A DNA stretch of 64,000 nt from Butyricimonas paravirosa (GTDB lineage Bacteria; Bacteroidota; Bacteroidia; Bacteroidales; Marinifilaceae), in the NCBI RefSeq assembly GCF_032878955.1, contig NZ_CP043839.1, positions 2,046,001 through 2,110,000 on the forward strand. The letters run 5' to 3'. The translations under genes were made by a program, and so were the position numbers. The notes below the pieces were generated by a model. It worked only from the letters and a program-made list of their open reading frames with translations. It searched no databases and had not been told where the DNA came from. Shown here piece by piece: positions 42,477-52,500 of the stretch (position 1 is its first letter; the number at the start of each line of letters is the position of its first letter).

Positions 42477-43640
42477 TCATTGATAACTAATGATCACACA
42501 TTTTCCATTTTCCTCAAATTTTACTCGCGTCGTTTTTTCTATTATCGAAAAGATCTCCCCTGCCACAAGATCTCTCCGAACCACTCCCGTGAACGTTTTG
42601 TTTTTCAAATTTTCTGAAGCAAAAAAGACTTCAATATCATACCATCGTTGTAATTGCAACATAATATCTTCCAAACGCATCGCCTCGAAATAAAACTTTC
42701 CCTCCCGCCAAGAGATACAATTATCCACGTTAACTCGGGTCACGTCCACCTTGCTGTTTGAAAAATCGGCTTGCTCGCTCGGGTTCAAAACCGCCAAACT
42801 TTTCCCCAAAGTATCCAGAATCTCGATCTTCCCCGTGACTAACGTCGTCAGGACGTTTCCACGATCCCGGTAAGCGTTCACGTTGAACGAGGTCCCCAGC
42901 ACTTTCACCGCCATATCATCAAGCATAACATAAAACGGTTTACTCGCATCTTTGGCTACTTCAAAGTAAGCCTCCCCTTTTAAATATACTTTCCGCTCCC
43001 CTCCCCTAAAATTTATCGGGAACTTTAACTCGGAAAAAGAATTTAACCACACCTTCGTCCCATCGGGAAGTTCTAGAAAATACTCCCCGGCCTTGGGTAC
43101 AACCATCGTATGATACACTAATTCCTTGTTTGCTGGTTGCCGCTCTGCATCCTGATAAGAAATTTTCCCCGACGAATCTATCCGGACCTGCACCCCCCGT
43201 TCCACGAATAACGTATCCGCTCCTTTTCGCGACAAATCCATCTGAACCTTGTTAGACAATAATAAATACGCCTTATGCTGCCCGGGGGCGATAGAAGTTG
43301 ACGCGACTGAAACGGGCTGTACATTCCCCCTCTCTTTCTGCAATAACCATAAAGCACCTCCCACGCACAGAGGAATCATAATCATTGCAGCATATTTCAA
43401 GAGATTCCGGACAAAACGTCGGGATTTGAATTTTAACCGGGATTGAATGTTTCCCCATATTTTTTGTTCATCGGGAGATAAATCCTCCATACCGCGTAAA
43501 CGCTGAAATTTCTGAACCAATTCATCATCTCCCCGTTCACGCAATTCGTCCGCCAACGCTTTCATATCGAGAGATTCCTCCCGATCCAGAAAAGCTTTTA
43601 GCCATTTACTCCCGCTATTTGTTGATGTTTTTTCTTCCAT
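42477..43640 (-). CDS. FecR-family anti-sigma factor
   Basis: This 387-residue single-pass inner-membrane protein has a cytoplasmic N-terminus (about 85 residues, DELVQKFQRLRGMEDLSPDE), a membrane segment LLKYAAMIMIPLCVGGALWL, the periplasmic FecR domain (LVYHTMVVPKAGEYFLELPD; GTKVWLNSFSELKFPINFRG; ERKVYLKGEAYFEVAKDASK) and a C-terminal STN-binding DUF4974-like domain (MLQLQRWYDIEVFFASENLK). It relays the state of the SusC at 38826-42368 to the sigma factor at 43699-44295. The ATG at 43640 is preferred over a GTG two codons earlier. Confidence 0.94.
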   Translation of the reverse strand: MEEKTSTNSGSKWLKAFLDREESLDMKALADELRERGDDELVQKFQRLRGMEDLSPDEQKIWGNIQSRLKFKSRRFVRNLLKYAAMIMIPLCVGGALWLLQKERGNVQPVSVASTSIAPGQHKAYLLLSNKVQMDLSRKGADTLFVERGVQVRIDSSGKISYQDAERQPANKELVYHTMVVPKAGEYFLELPDGTKVWLNSFSELKFPINFRGGERKVYLKGEAYFEVAKDASKPFYVMLDDMAVKVLGTSFNVNAYRDRGNVLTTLVTGKIEILDTLGKSLAVLNPSEQADFSNSKVDVTRVNVDNCISWREGKFYFEAMRLEDIMLQLQRWYDIEVFFASENLKNKTFTGVVRRDLVAGEIFSIIEKTTRVKFEENGKCVIISYQ

Positions 43641-43698
43641 TTTCACTTGTCTTTATATCTTTAAGACAAGATCAAGGAACAAACGGGTGAAGTGAAAA

Positions 43699-44295
43699 TC
43701 AAAAAATTAATACAAAATCAAAAAACAATAATAATAAAACCGATAACTCGCTATCAGACAAGTTCATTTCATCTCGCAATTTTTTATAGCCCAACTTGAT
43801 TTGAGTTTTTATCGTGTTTTCAGTAATTCCCATACGAACAGCGATTTCCTTGTATTTCAAGCCATCCACGCAACTCATGATAAAAATTTTCCGACATCGT
43901 TCCGGCAAACGATCCATGGCATCAAACAATCTTTGTCGCAACTTCTGAAGTTCCTCCGCCTCCCGCCAGTCAAAAGCTTCCTCTTCCGTGTACTTAACCT
44001 CTTGCTCGTATTTTCTTTCAACATCCTCGTGCAAACGCATGTTAATACATGCATTCTTTACAGCTCGTTGTAAATAGCTATAAACTGAAGTGGTATATTG
44101 AATTTGTTCTCGTTTATGCCAGAATTGCACGAAAACATCCTGAATCACATCCTCCGCCACACTTTTCTCATTCACGAATCCTAGTGCATAAGCATACAGC
44201 ATCTTCATATACTTTTTAAAAAAGTATTCAAAAGCCGCCGCATCACCTCGCTGCATCCGATTAATATAAAGCATTTCTTCTTGTATATCAAGCAT
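43699..44295 (-). CDS. ECF sigma factor, FecI-like
   Basis: 198 residues from the ATG at 44295 (MLDIQEEMLYINRMQRGDAA). Region 2 is FEYFFKKYMKMLYAYALGFV followed by EDVIQDVFVQFWHKREQI, and region 4 is RLPERCRKIFIMSCVDGLKY followed by KEIAVRMGITENTIKTQIKL, both typical of the Bacteroidetes FecI group. The in-frame extension upstream of 44295 crosses the -7 box and is unlikely to be translated. It is the first gene of the leftward FecI-FecR-SusC-SusD unit and is probably held by the FecR downstream. Confidence 0.93.
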   Translation of the reverse strand: MLDIQEEMLYINRMQRGDAAAFEYFFKKYMKMLYAYALGFVNEKSVAEDVIQDVFVQFWHKREQIQYTTSVYSYLQRAVKNACINMRLHEDVERKYEQEVKYTEEEAFDWREAEELQKLRQRLFDAMDRLPERCRKIFIMSCVDGLKYKEIAVRMGITENTIKTQIKLGYKKLRDEMNLSDSELSVLLLLFFDFVLIF

Positions 44296-44315
44296 CACTC
44301 CACAAATTGCTCCTA

Positions 44316-44323
44316 CAAATATA
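44316..44323 (-). promoter_or_regulatory. -7 box of the leftward ECF sigma gene
   Basis: On the minus strand TATATTTG matches TAnnTTTG. It lies 20 bp before the ATG at 44295. Confidence 0.45.
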
Positions 44324-44420
44324 ATAACAATTTTGTTTTTTATATATATTTCATTCAAAATCACAATAATATTAGCAATTTCAATTCTACCTCATGCAAT
44401 ATTGAAATATTTCTATATGC

Positions 44421-44508
44421 AAATATTATCATTCAAATAATCCATTAAGCTGTGTATACTCTAGTAAATAATAAATTTGTCACGAATAAATAACTTAAAA
44501 GTAACCCC
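44421..44508 (-). pseudogene. Short rteC relic and an 18-bp repeat
   Basis: 44421-44468 is closely similar to 35261-35310 of the RteC pseudogene; both encode MDYLNDNI on the minus strand, but here the frame is riddled with stops. Directly beside it, 44491-44508 (TAACTTAAAAGTAACCCC) is identical to 1073-1090, next to the IS256 end. The remaining DNA of the 410-bp gap between the two sigma genes is AT-rich and without a gene. Confidence 0.5.
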
Positions 44509-44655
44509 TATAAAAAACAAGAAATTATTCATACATAAACAAATTATATTCAACCACATAATACATCACATCAGAATACATCCACATCCATAAAAGAGCT
44601 TTTGGCACCCTTTTTTATTCTCCTATTTTAGACTCACATGACAAAGGACTTGCAT

Positions 44656-44663
44656 TATATTTG
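44656..44663 (+). promoter_or_regulatory. -7 box of the rightward ECF sigma gene
   Basis: TATATTTG matches TAnnTTTG and lies about 43 bp before the ATG at 44707. Confidence 0.45.
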
Positions 44664-44706
44664 AGAAAGAATTTTTATTTCTTAATTTTGCAAAAACAAT
44701 TCGAGG

Positions 44707-45264
44707 ATGTCAATAGAGTGTCATGAAATATTAAAAGCCGTAAACCAAAAAGATTTGAAATCTTGGAAAACGCTTTATGATTTTTATTATTCAGCTCTAT
44801 GTTCATATGCCAATAGTATAATTAAGGATAGTGAAACAGCAAAAGATCTTGTTCAAGACATATTGATCAAGATTTGGGATTCGAATGGCCATTTTAAGGA
44901 GGTAAAAGATTTAACTTGGTTTCTTTACCGGGCAGTATATAACAATTCATTGTATCATTTACGTTCTTTACAAGTTCGCGAAAAAGCCTTTCGTCAAATA
45001 GCGGCAGAGGAACAGTTAGAATTTGATGACGAACAATTTGCCTTTACCGTACAAGAAGAATTAATCAGGCAATTATATGTGTATATTGATGATCTACCTA
45101 AAGACCGTAGAGAAATTATCCTGTTAAGCTTAAAAGGGTATTCGGGAAACGAGATTGCAGAAACGTTGGGAATAACGATTAACACGGTAAAAAAGCAAAA
45201 GAACAGAGGCTTTAAATACCTTCGAGAAAAATTGCAAGATAGTGTATGGTTATTTCTCCTCTGA
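44707..45264 (+). CDS. ECF sigma factor, FecI-like
   Basis: This 185-residue sigma factor has region 2 WKTLYDFYYSALCSYANSII followed by AKDLVQDILIKIWDSNGHFK, and region 4 LPKDRREIILLSLKGYSGNE followed by IAETLGITINTVKKQKNRGF. It heads the rightward unit with fecR, SusC, SusD and a thioredoxin gene. Its partner anti-sigma gene, which starts 79 bp downstream, is split by insertion sequences, so this factor may be unregulated or the locus silent. Confidence 0.93.
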   Translation: MSIECHEILKAVNQKDLKSWKTLYDFYYSALCSYANSIIKDSETAKDLVQDILIKIWDSNGHFKEVKDLTWFLYRAVYNNSLYHLRSLQVREKAFRQIAAEEQLEFDDEQFAFTVQEELIRQLYVYIDDLPKDRREIILLSLKGYSGNEIAETLGITINTVKKQKNRGFKYLREKLQDSVWLFLL

Positions 45265-45343
45265 AACATCGTTTGAAAAAAAATTATTTTTTTGTCACAC
45301 CAATTCGCTTTTTTGCATTTTATAGTAGATATAAGATGTAAAA

Positions 45344-45547
45344 ATGAAAGAACGATTTATAATTACTATTGAATTTTTCCGAAAATTACTGACCGAAAAA
45401 GATGCTCAAAATGCAAATAAAAAATCCGATGAAATACTGCAGGACAAGCATCTAGGACCAATATACAGGAATTTACATGATGATGAATTTCTTGTCAAAA
45501 AATTTATAGACCCTAAAATCCGCAACTATCATCCAATACACGATTAA
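45344..45547 (+). pseudogene. FecR anti-sigma factor, N-terminal fragment before the IS insertion
   Basis: 67 codons: MKERFIITIEFFRKLLTEKD, then IYRNLHDDEFLVKKFIDPKI, ending at TAA 45545-45547 close to the start of the inserted DNA. This is the cytoplasmic sigma-binding end of a FecR protein, the part that faces the sigma factor. The membrane segment and periplasmic part are at 48454-49449. The fragment could still be made and bind sigma, since the ORF has its own ATG. Confidence 0.7.
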
Positions 45548-45681
45548 GGGTAGATTTATGAGTCGTTAGTAGTAGCTTTCAGTAAAAAGCAACAGCACAA
45601 CATCAATATGTAGCCAACATCCCCTTACCCCACGATGCGACTTGAGGTAATACGCAGATTCTAACCGGAAAGAAAGGATTC

Positions 45682-46971
45682 TTATCCGAATTCTGTTTTG
45701 AAGGGTTTTGCATAAGCGCGGTTCTCTGTGTAGATATTCAGCACGTATTGCCTTGCAGTCATGATCCACTTGGCAGGTACGGAGATGAATCTGAAGACAA
45801 AAGCCTTTATGCGACTCGTTTTCTTGAGCCCAAAAGCCTTGGTGTCAAGCCTGCTCATGATGGTCTTGTAGAAATTGTGTATCAATGCAGTAAGCAGAAG
45901 AAAGACAGTATTCTCCGCCATGAATGACTTGGGGAGCCTGCTCCAACCGAATCCGTTGTTCATGTCGTCAAAGATACGTTCCTTGCCGCCACGCAGATTG
46001 TAGAATTCAACAATGTCCCTTGTCGATGACTTGTAATCGTTGGTCAGAATACAACGGTAAGTGTATTCGCCTTCCCACAGGTCAAGGTCGCCACTGTTGC
46101 GTCTTTGTCTCTGGATGACAAGACGATAGCACTTGCCTTCCCATTTCTCAACGAGAATGGAATTGAGTTCGAACTGGATGCCGTTAATCTCCTCCGTCTT
46201 CCATCCTCTCAGAGCAAAGATGTCATTGTAGAGCGAACTGCATCGGTTGGCACGGATGTAGAAATGTTTGCAATGCTTCTCTATCTCACTGACGATTTCC
46301 TTCGAGCAGGAACCGCAGTCTGCCCTGAAGCGATTTACACGGATGTTCTGGGATTCCAGAAGAGCGAAGAATCTCTTATGGGTGTCTGCCTGATGAAAAC
46401 GCACATTCGTGTTGCCATCGCTGTTCTCGATATAGACTATCTTGTCACCGATAACATATACGCCAGGCCTGTAGCCGAGGAACTTTTTGTAGGTCGGTTT
46501 TGCATCATACTTCTCCGTTTCAAGAAACTGATGGTCAAAGTCAACATCGTATTCCTCAATTTCCTTCAACTCGCCTGTAGAAACCAAAGCGTTTATAAGC
46601 AATGTGTTGAGTTTGTCTGCAGTATTGAAATCATAGGTCTTGCCTTGGTCGGAAGTATAGGAGATGTTTTCCTTTGTCAGTTCCTTGATGGCTCTGAGGA
46701 TGGTATCAGAGCTGCATGTACGAAGGGTAGGATGATACGAGAGATGGCGCATCAGTTGTGACGTTACGTCTTCCACGCATGAGCCGCCACAGAAATAAAC
46801 GCTCATCAGCGAACGGACTATCTCGCTGAACTGATATCCGATGATACTGCGGCATCTCTGACCCAGTGTTGAGTCGATAACGGGTGAAAGCATGGAGTCA
46901 AATTTCTCCATGATTGAAAAAATTCCTCCAAAAGGTGTGAGTTTCTCAGATTTTATTTGTACCTTTGCCAT
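45682..46971 (-). CDS. IS1380-family transposase
   Basis: This 429-residue DDE transposase is typical of Bacteroidales IS1380 elements: start MAKVQIKSEKLTPFGGIFSI, first Asp in EEYDVDFDHQFLETEKYDAK, second in VNRFRADCGSCSKEIVSEIE, and the YNLRGGKERIFDDMNNGFGW box with the catalytic Glu. It is full length without stops. Its upstream leader is interrupted 27 bp before the ATG by the IS4-family element, so its own promoter may be lost and it may now be read from the neighbouring element. Confidence 0.93.
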   Translation of the reverse strand: MAKVQIKSEKLTPFGGIFSIMEKFDSMLSPVIDSTLGQRCRSIIGYQFSEIVRSLMSVYFCGGSCVEDVTSQLMRHLSYHPTLRTCSSDTILRAIKELTKENISYTSDQGKTYDFNTADKLNTLLINALVSTGELKEIEEYDVDFDHQFLETEKYDAKPTYKKFLGYRPGVYVIGDKIVYIENSDGNTNVRFHQADTHKRFFALLESQNIRVNRFRADCGSCSKEIVSEIEKHCKHFYIRANRCSSLYNDIFALRGWKTEEINGIQFELNSILVEKWEGKCYRLVIQRQRRNSGDLDLWEGEYTYRCILTNDYKSSTRDIVEFYNLRGGKERIFDDMNNGFGWSRLPKSFMAENTVFLLLTALIHNFYKTIMSRLDTKAFGLKKTSRIKAFVFRFISVPAKWIMTARQYVLNIYTENRAYAKPFKTEFG

Positions 46972-47009
46972 GCCTTGTTACGATTTTCGCTTGTTTTCTA
47001 ATTGCAACA

Positions 47010-48343
47010 TACTACTGGTGCGATAAAATCGCATTAGTTTTAAATATCATCAAATAACGAGAGTTCTTTGACATTTTGGTTTGAAATGATTGATGAGTCT
47101 AGCTTGGTTATCAACGACCGCAGGTCAGTCCTTTCCAACGCGGATATTCTAATCAGGGTAGCCACCTCGGTGATTGAATAAGGGCTGTTGCTGGCAACCT
47201 TTATTCTTACTACTGTCAGATACGATATGATGGCAGCCCAAAGATGGATTTTGACAGCATTTTCCGAATATCCCCACAGAGTTTTTACGGTAATGTTCTG
47301 TTTAATCCACTTGAAGAATACCTCTATATCCCATCGATGGCGGTACAAGTTGGATATTTCCAAGGCACTGACTTCAAAGTTATTGGATATAAAGTCCACA
47401 ATAGTATCATTATCAGGGTCATAAACGCGGACAAATCTCATGGCTTCGGGATACAGCTTGCTTGAGTTATACCCCGTTACCCTTATACGGGAGTCTTCCA
47501 GTACGCCAGACTTGACATCGGAAATATCCATCTGCTCGACAGTCTCGAATTTCATGTTCTCTTTTGGACGTGATACCCAAAATGCCTGAGCCTGATGAAA
47601 TCTGAAAAGTGCTTTAAAGTCAACATAGGCCTTATCCATCACGTAGAAAGCATAAGGCTCCGGTGCCAGTGCATCAAGCTCGTTGCTGTCATGCCACTTG
47701 CCGTCCGTGATATGGATATTGGCAGGTATGCTGCCTCTCAAATCCAACAGGGCGTGCATCTTGACAGCTCCTTTGCTGTATTTCCCCAAAGCCCACGTTG
47801 CAAGCCTTATACTGGTTGATATGGTCGTGGAATCAAGCGCATATATCACGTTATCAATGGTAATTTGAGACAGTTGGATATTTGAGAACATCGGTCTGAC
47901 CGTGGCAATCAAATAAAGGCCCAGCCCCTCAAAAATGCGATAATCCCTGCTTTCGTTTGCACGAGACAATGAGGTATGGTTCACGGCCTTACGAAAACCG
48001 AGATGATAAAGCATCTTGTTATGGGCTTCGAGGCATAGACAAATATCCCTCAGAGAATCACATCCTGTCAACTGTCCGAAAAGCAGATGAAGGAGGTGAT
48101 TGTAACTGCTGAGATTTTTGGTATGCCAATCTCCTTTATATTGCTTTACGAGTTTATCAAACTGATAACGCGGTATATACTCGACAACTTGGGAAAATAC
48201 AAACTTGCCTTGATTCATAATCCTGATGTGTTGAAACTACAGGACTAATAAATCATTTTCAAATCAAAAAATCAATGAACGCTTATATTTGACTAAAAAT
48301 TAATCGTTTAACTACAGTGGTGTGGTTTTTATCGCACCACTAA
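47010..48343 (-). mobile_element. IS4-family insertion sequence with 11-bp target duplication
   Basis: TAATTGCAACA occurs at 46999-47009 and again at 48344-48354, directly flanking the element. The inner ends share TGGTGCGATAAAA in inverted orientation (left 47016-47028; right, reverse complement, at about 48327-48339), which fits terminal inverted repeats. The element is about 1334 bp and contains one transposase gene. The perfect duplication indicates a fairly recent insertion, later than that of the IS1380 element it interrupts. Confidence 0.8.
47040..48218 (-). CDS. IS4-family transposase (DUF4372 N-terminus)
   Basis: This 392-residue transposase has N-terminal domain FVFSQVVEYIPRYQFDKLVK, typical of Bacteroidales IS4 elements. 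Catalytic Asp in VIYALDSTTISTSIRLATWA, Asp in YAFYVMDKAYVDFKALFRFH, and the Y-(2)-R-(3)-E box YRHRWDIEVFFKWIKQNI. It is full length and intact. Confidence 0.93.
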   Translation of the reverse strand: MNQGKFVFSQVVEYIPRYQFDKLVKQYKGDWHTKNLSSYNHLLHLLFGQLTGCDSLRDICLCLEAHNKMLYHLGFRKAVNHTSLSRANESRDYRIFEGLGLYLIATVRPMFSNIQLSQITIDNVIYALDSTTISTSIRLATWALGKYSKGAVKMHALLDLRGSIPANIHITDGKWHDSNELDALAPEPYAFYVMDKAYVDFKALFRFHQAQAFWVSRPKENMKFETVEQMDISDVKSGVLEDSRIRVTGYNSSKLYPEAMRFVRVYDPDNDTIVDFISNNFEVSALEISNLYRHRWDIEVFFKWIKQNITVKTLWGYSENAVKIHLWAAIISYLTVVRIKVASNSPYSITEVATLIRISALERTDLRSLITKLDSSIISNQNVKELSLFDDI

Positions 48344-48453
48344 TAATTGCAACACTAAGATAAGTGAAAAATCTGACACAGCAAAATCCTGGGCAACTTT
48401 TTGTTGCTCAGGAACTTATAAATTAATTTAAATCAAAGTGTTGCGGAATTAAG

Positions 48454-49449
48454 GTAGACTATAAAGGGTATTCTCCCGCAAAAGGATATCAAGAATTTGT
48501 CACAACCATACGGAAAAGAAGACTTAGAAAATGGTTGATTCGGGGAGGCTCCGTGGCCGCAATCGTAATTATATCATTAAGTACAATTTGGATGTATCAT
48601 GTAGAAACAGTTGTACCATCAACGAACGAACCATTTGCTATAGCTGAAAAAAGCGTGATCCCGGCAGGTAGCAGTAAGGCTCAAATTACACTGGCTAATG
48701 GAGACATCGTTCACATGGATAATGATTCATTGAGACTCAAGGTTCGGGAGGGAATAGAAATTAACTATACGGGAGGGAAAATCTCTTACAAAAATAGTGA
48801 AGAGATTACCGAGTTAGTTTATAATAAATTGGAAGTGCCGATCGGGGGAGAGTGTTACATCGTTTTGGATGATGGAACTGGCGTATGGGTGAATGCAGGT
48901 TCCAAGCTTACTTATCCGGTAAAATTCGTGGGAGCAGAACGAGTTGTGGAACTAGAAGGGGAAGCCTATTTTGAAGTAACACCGGGAAATAAACCCTTTA
49001 TTGTTCGATCTACTTATGGGAATGTATATGTTCACGGGACATCTTTCAACGTGAAATCTTACAAAGAAGAAGAAAAGACTTACACGACATTAGTTTCCGG
49101 AAAAGTGAGTTGTACATACGAGAATCAAGAGATCGAATTACAACCGGGAGAACAAGCTATTACATCCAAGCACGAGGCGATGGAAAAAAGAAAAGTGAAT
49201 GTAGCTGAATACATTGGTTGGAAAGACGGGTTGTATATTTTTAAAAGACGCTCATTAGGATCAATCATGAATGAATTGGCTCGCTGGTATGACATCGAAG
49301 TCGTGTACAAGGATGAAGGATTAAAAAATATATTATTTACAGGAAATCTTAAACGGTATGATACGATTAACACCTTTATGAAAATTATTAAACGCTCTGG
49401 AGATATTAATTATCGAATAGAAGGAAAAACAATTATTTTATATAAGTAA
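48454..49449 (+). pseudogene. FecR anti-sigma factor, membrane and periplasmic part after the IS insertion
   Basis: The frame resumes with VDYKGYSPAKGYQEFVTTIR, a membrane segment (GGSVAAIVIISLSTIWMYHV), the FecR domain (YNKLEVPIGGECYIVLDDGT; RVVELEGEAYFEVTPGNKPF; HGTSFNVKSYKEEEKTYTTL) and a C-terminal STN-contact domain (LGSIMNELARWYDIEVVYKD). The frame is open back to about 48427, but the only independent start is TTG at 48535. The sigma-binding N-terminus is separated on the other side of the insertions. If expressed, this piece could still touch the SusC partner but not hold the sigma factor. Confidence 0.85.
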
Positions 49450-49527
49450 AAAGGAGACATAGGATTCAAATTTCTCACGTCCGAAACCTATATACTCCTA
49501 TTGTATTCATTTAATAATTACAAATGT

Positions 49528-52500
49528 ATGAAAAAGAAACGAATGTGTGACAAATGGAAGGAGATAAAATCCTTGTGTAAAACTTTTTTAATTATGAAAT
49601 TAACATTTGTTCTATGTGTATTTTTTACGTTTCATTTGTCTGCAAGTACACTTGCACAAGACAACCGGATTTCTCTAAAGTTAGATAATGCCACCTTGGA
49701 GGAATTCATAGAAGAGTTAAAGGAACAGACAAACATCAGTTTCTTTTACAATGCTTCATTATTTTCTGAAGTGTCAAAAGTGTCTATAAACGTACAAAAT
49801 GTTGCTTTAAAGGACGTTTTGAAAAATGTTTTAGAAAAACGTGGATTCGATTTTGACTTTGAGGATGACGTAATCGTAATTAAAATGAGGAAAATTCCCT
49901 CTCAACCCCAGCAAACGAAAAGAACCGTAAAAGGAGTGGTGAAAGACGAAACGGGAGTGACCCTACCAGGGGTTGCAGTTTTGATCAAGGGGAGTACAAC
50001 GGGAGTGGTAACCGATAATCAAGGAAATTATTCCATATCCGTAAGTAGCGATTCAGTCACGTTGCAGTTCTCGTTTTTGGGATTACAAACAAAAGAGGAA
50101 GTTGTCGGTAAACGCTCGGAAATAAATGTAGTACTATTATCTGACACGAAAAAAATTGATGAAGTGGTAGTTACCGGTTACCAAACGATCTCTCGAGAAC
50201 GGGCAACCGGGTCTTTCGATTTGATCTCAGCGGATCAATTGTCAAGACCGACATCAGATTTAGCCTCTCGCCTAGTTGGGGTCACGGCTGGGGTACAAAG
50301 CAATTTGGATGCAGATGGTAATCTGATATTTGAGATTCGAGGACAAACTTCTCTAAATAAGGATAATGCACGTCCATTAATCGTTGTTGACGGTTTTCCC
50401 GTGGAAGGCGAATTTAGTTCAATCAATCCCAATGATGTCGAGAGTGTAACAATCTTAAAAGATGCTGCCGCAGCTTCCATCTGGGGGGCACGTTCCGCTA
50501 ATGGGGTAATTGTAGTTACAACGAAACGTGGAAAAATGTCCGCAAAGAAAGGTGCGAAGATAGAGGTTTCTGCTTTTGTAAAAGTTGCCCCGAAATTGGA
50601 TTTAGATTATTACAACCCATTAGCCTCCTCAGCAGAAACAGTGGAGTATGAACAAAAAGGGTTTGAGACTGAGTTTTTCGGAGTAGGAGGCCTTGTCAAT
50701 GGCAATTATTGGGAAGCTACAGTCTCTTATTCTCAAGCGGTTGTTGCCTTGAACGAACATCGTTTAGGACATCTCTCCGATACCCAGCTGAATACAGCAT
50801 TGAATAAACTTCAAAACCAAAATAACAAGGATCAAATCCGTAAATATTTATTGCAAAACCCACTAACACATCAGTATAATGTAAATATTTCCGGGGCGAA
50901 CGAACGAAGTAGCAATTTATTATCCTTAATGTACGAGAGTGATCGAGATGGTTTCAAGGAAAATAAGAAAGATAAATTGATGGTTAATTATAGGACGGAT
51001 GTCAAACTATCCAAATGGCTGGATTTCAATTTTTCGGGGATGGTTCAATATAACAAGATCAAGAATAGTGGTATCAACGCCTCGTCTTTACCACGCTATG
51101 CTAGTTTTGCAAATTATACATCTCCCTCTTTCGGGGCCGCTATTGGTAGTATAAAGGAGCTTTCTCCCTATGATATGTTAGTCAACGAGGATGGAACACG
51201 CACACAACTTAGTGGGAATTTTTACGTACCGATTTTAGAAAGTCAAGTCCCTAGTGAAAATTTTCCTTATGTAGATTGGTCGTATAACCCAATTACTGAA
51301 ATCGAGAATCGTGATTTAGGCCGTAAAGAACTGAATACAAGAATTCAAGGAGGATTTTTAGTCCGTTTATGGGAAGGCTTTACCTTCGATACGAAATTAC
51401 AATACGAGATGTATAACACGTATTACAAGGATGTTTTCAACGAGAACACGTATTATGTTCGCAGATTGATCAATACTACTTCTTCTTGGGATAAGATTAG
51501 TGATGAGGTTACACCTAATTTAGCTAAAGGAGGTATACGAGATGAGGCCAAAGTTGACGTGCGAGCTTTCAATTTCCGTAATCAATTGAATTTTGTGCGC
51601 ACATTTGAGGAACGCCATGCCGTGAATGTTATTGCCGGAATGGAAATCAGTGAACGTGTCCGGGAACAAACTACTTACGCTCGCACATACGGGTATAACA
51701 ATAAGACCCTAAGCGTGGGGATTTTCCCTAATGGCCCGATGGGATCCGGTACAAAGGACTGGCAAGGAAGTAGTAATGATTACAATTATGCATTCAGTTA
51801 CACGAATGGTTTTAACTATATCTCCGATCGTTATTTTTCCTTATTCGCAAATGCAGCTTATACTTTTGATGACAAATATACGCTTTCAGGTAGCGTACGG
51901 ACAGATGCTTCCAATTTAATCACGGATGATCCTAAATACCGTTATTCTCCTTTTTGGTCGATCGGTTTAGGCTGGCAGATAGGAAAAGAAAAATTCATGC
52001 AAAAATATGATTGGATTGATCGTTTAAATGTCCGCCTTACTTATGGTTACAATGGAAACGTGGACAGGTCTACTTCTTTTCGACCTTTGATTAATGTTTC
52101 CCCAACTCAAAATACCTACATACAAGATGTTACAGCCACTATACAAAGTTTCGGGAATCCTTCTCTACGTTGGGAAAAAACCGGAACTTGGGATTTTGGA
52201 GTAGACTACACTCTCTTAGAAGGTAAATTGTTCGGAAAGATTGATGTGTACAGTAAAATGGGGAAGGACTTGATTGCTTCTATGACAATCCCTTCGGTAA
52301 ATGGAACTTCAACACAAGCTCTTAATGCCGCAGAAATGACAAATCGAGGGATAGAATTGGAAGTCGGAACTTCCCTGAAAATACTTGAAAATGATATCAC
52401 TTGGTCCGGTAGTGTGAATTTTTCATATAACAAAAACCGTATCCGTAAGTTGCACAAGTCTATGTATACCGCAACGGAATTGTACGAGGGAAGTACTCGA

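Larger units (their letters stand above)
45548..48453. mobile_element. IS1380-family element in fecR, itself carrying an IS4-family element
   Basis: The DNA between the two fecR pieces holds an IS1380-family transposase, its leader, and a complete IS4-family element inserted in that leader (47010-48343). Subtracting the latter leaves about 1.6 kb, a normal IS1380 length. Both borders contain a near-identical string (ATTAAGGGTAGA at about 45544-45555, ATTAAGGTAGA at about 48448-48458). A clean terminal inverted repeat could not be assigned, so the exact ends are uncertain by several bases. A 10-bp hairpin (CCTGGGCAAC facing GTTGCTCAGG) lies near the right end. Confidence 0.65.

Noticed and set aside
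46105..46761. 218-codon frame antisense to the IS1380 transposase
   Set aside because: It is fully inside an intact transposase and has no protein-family features.
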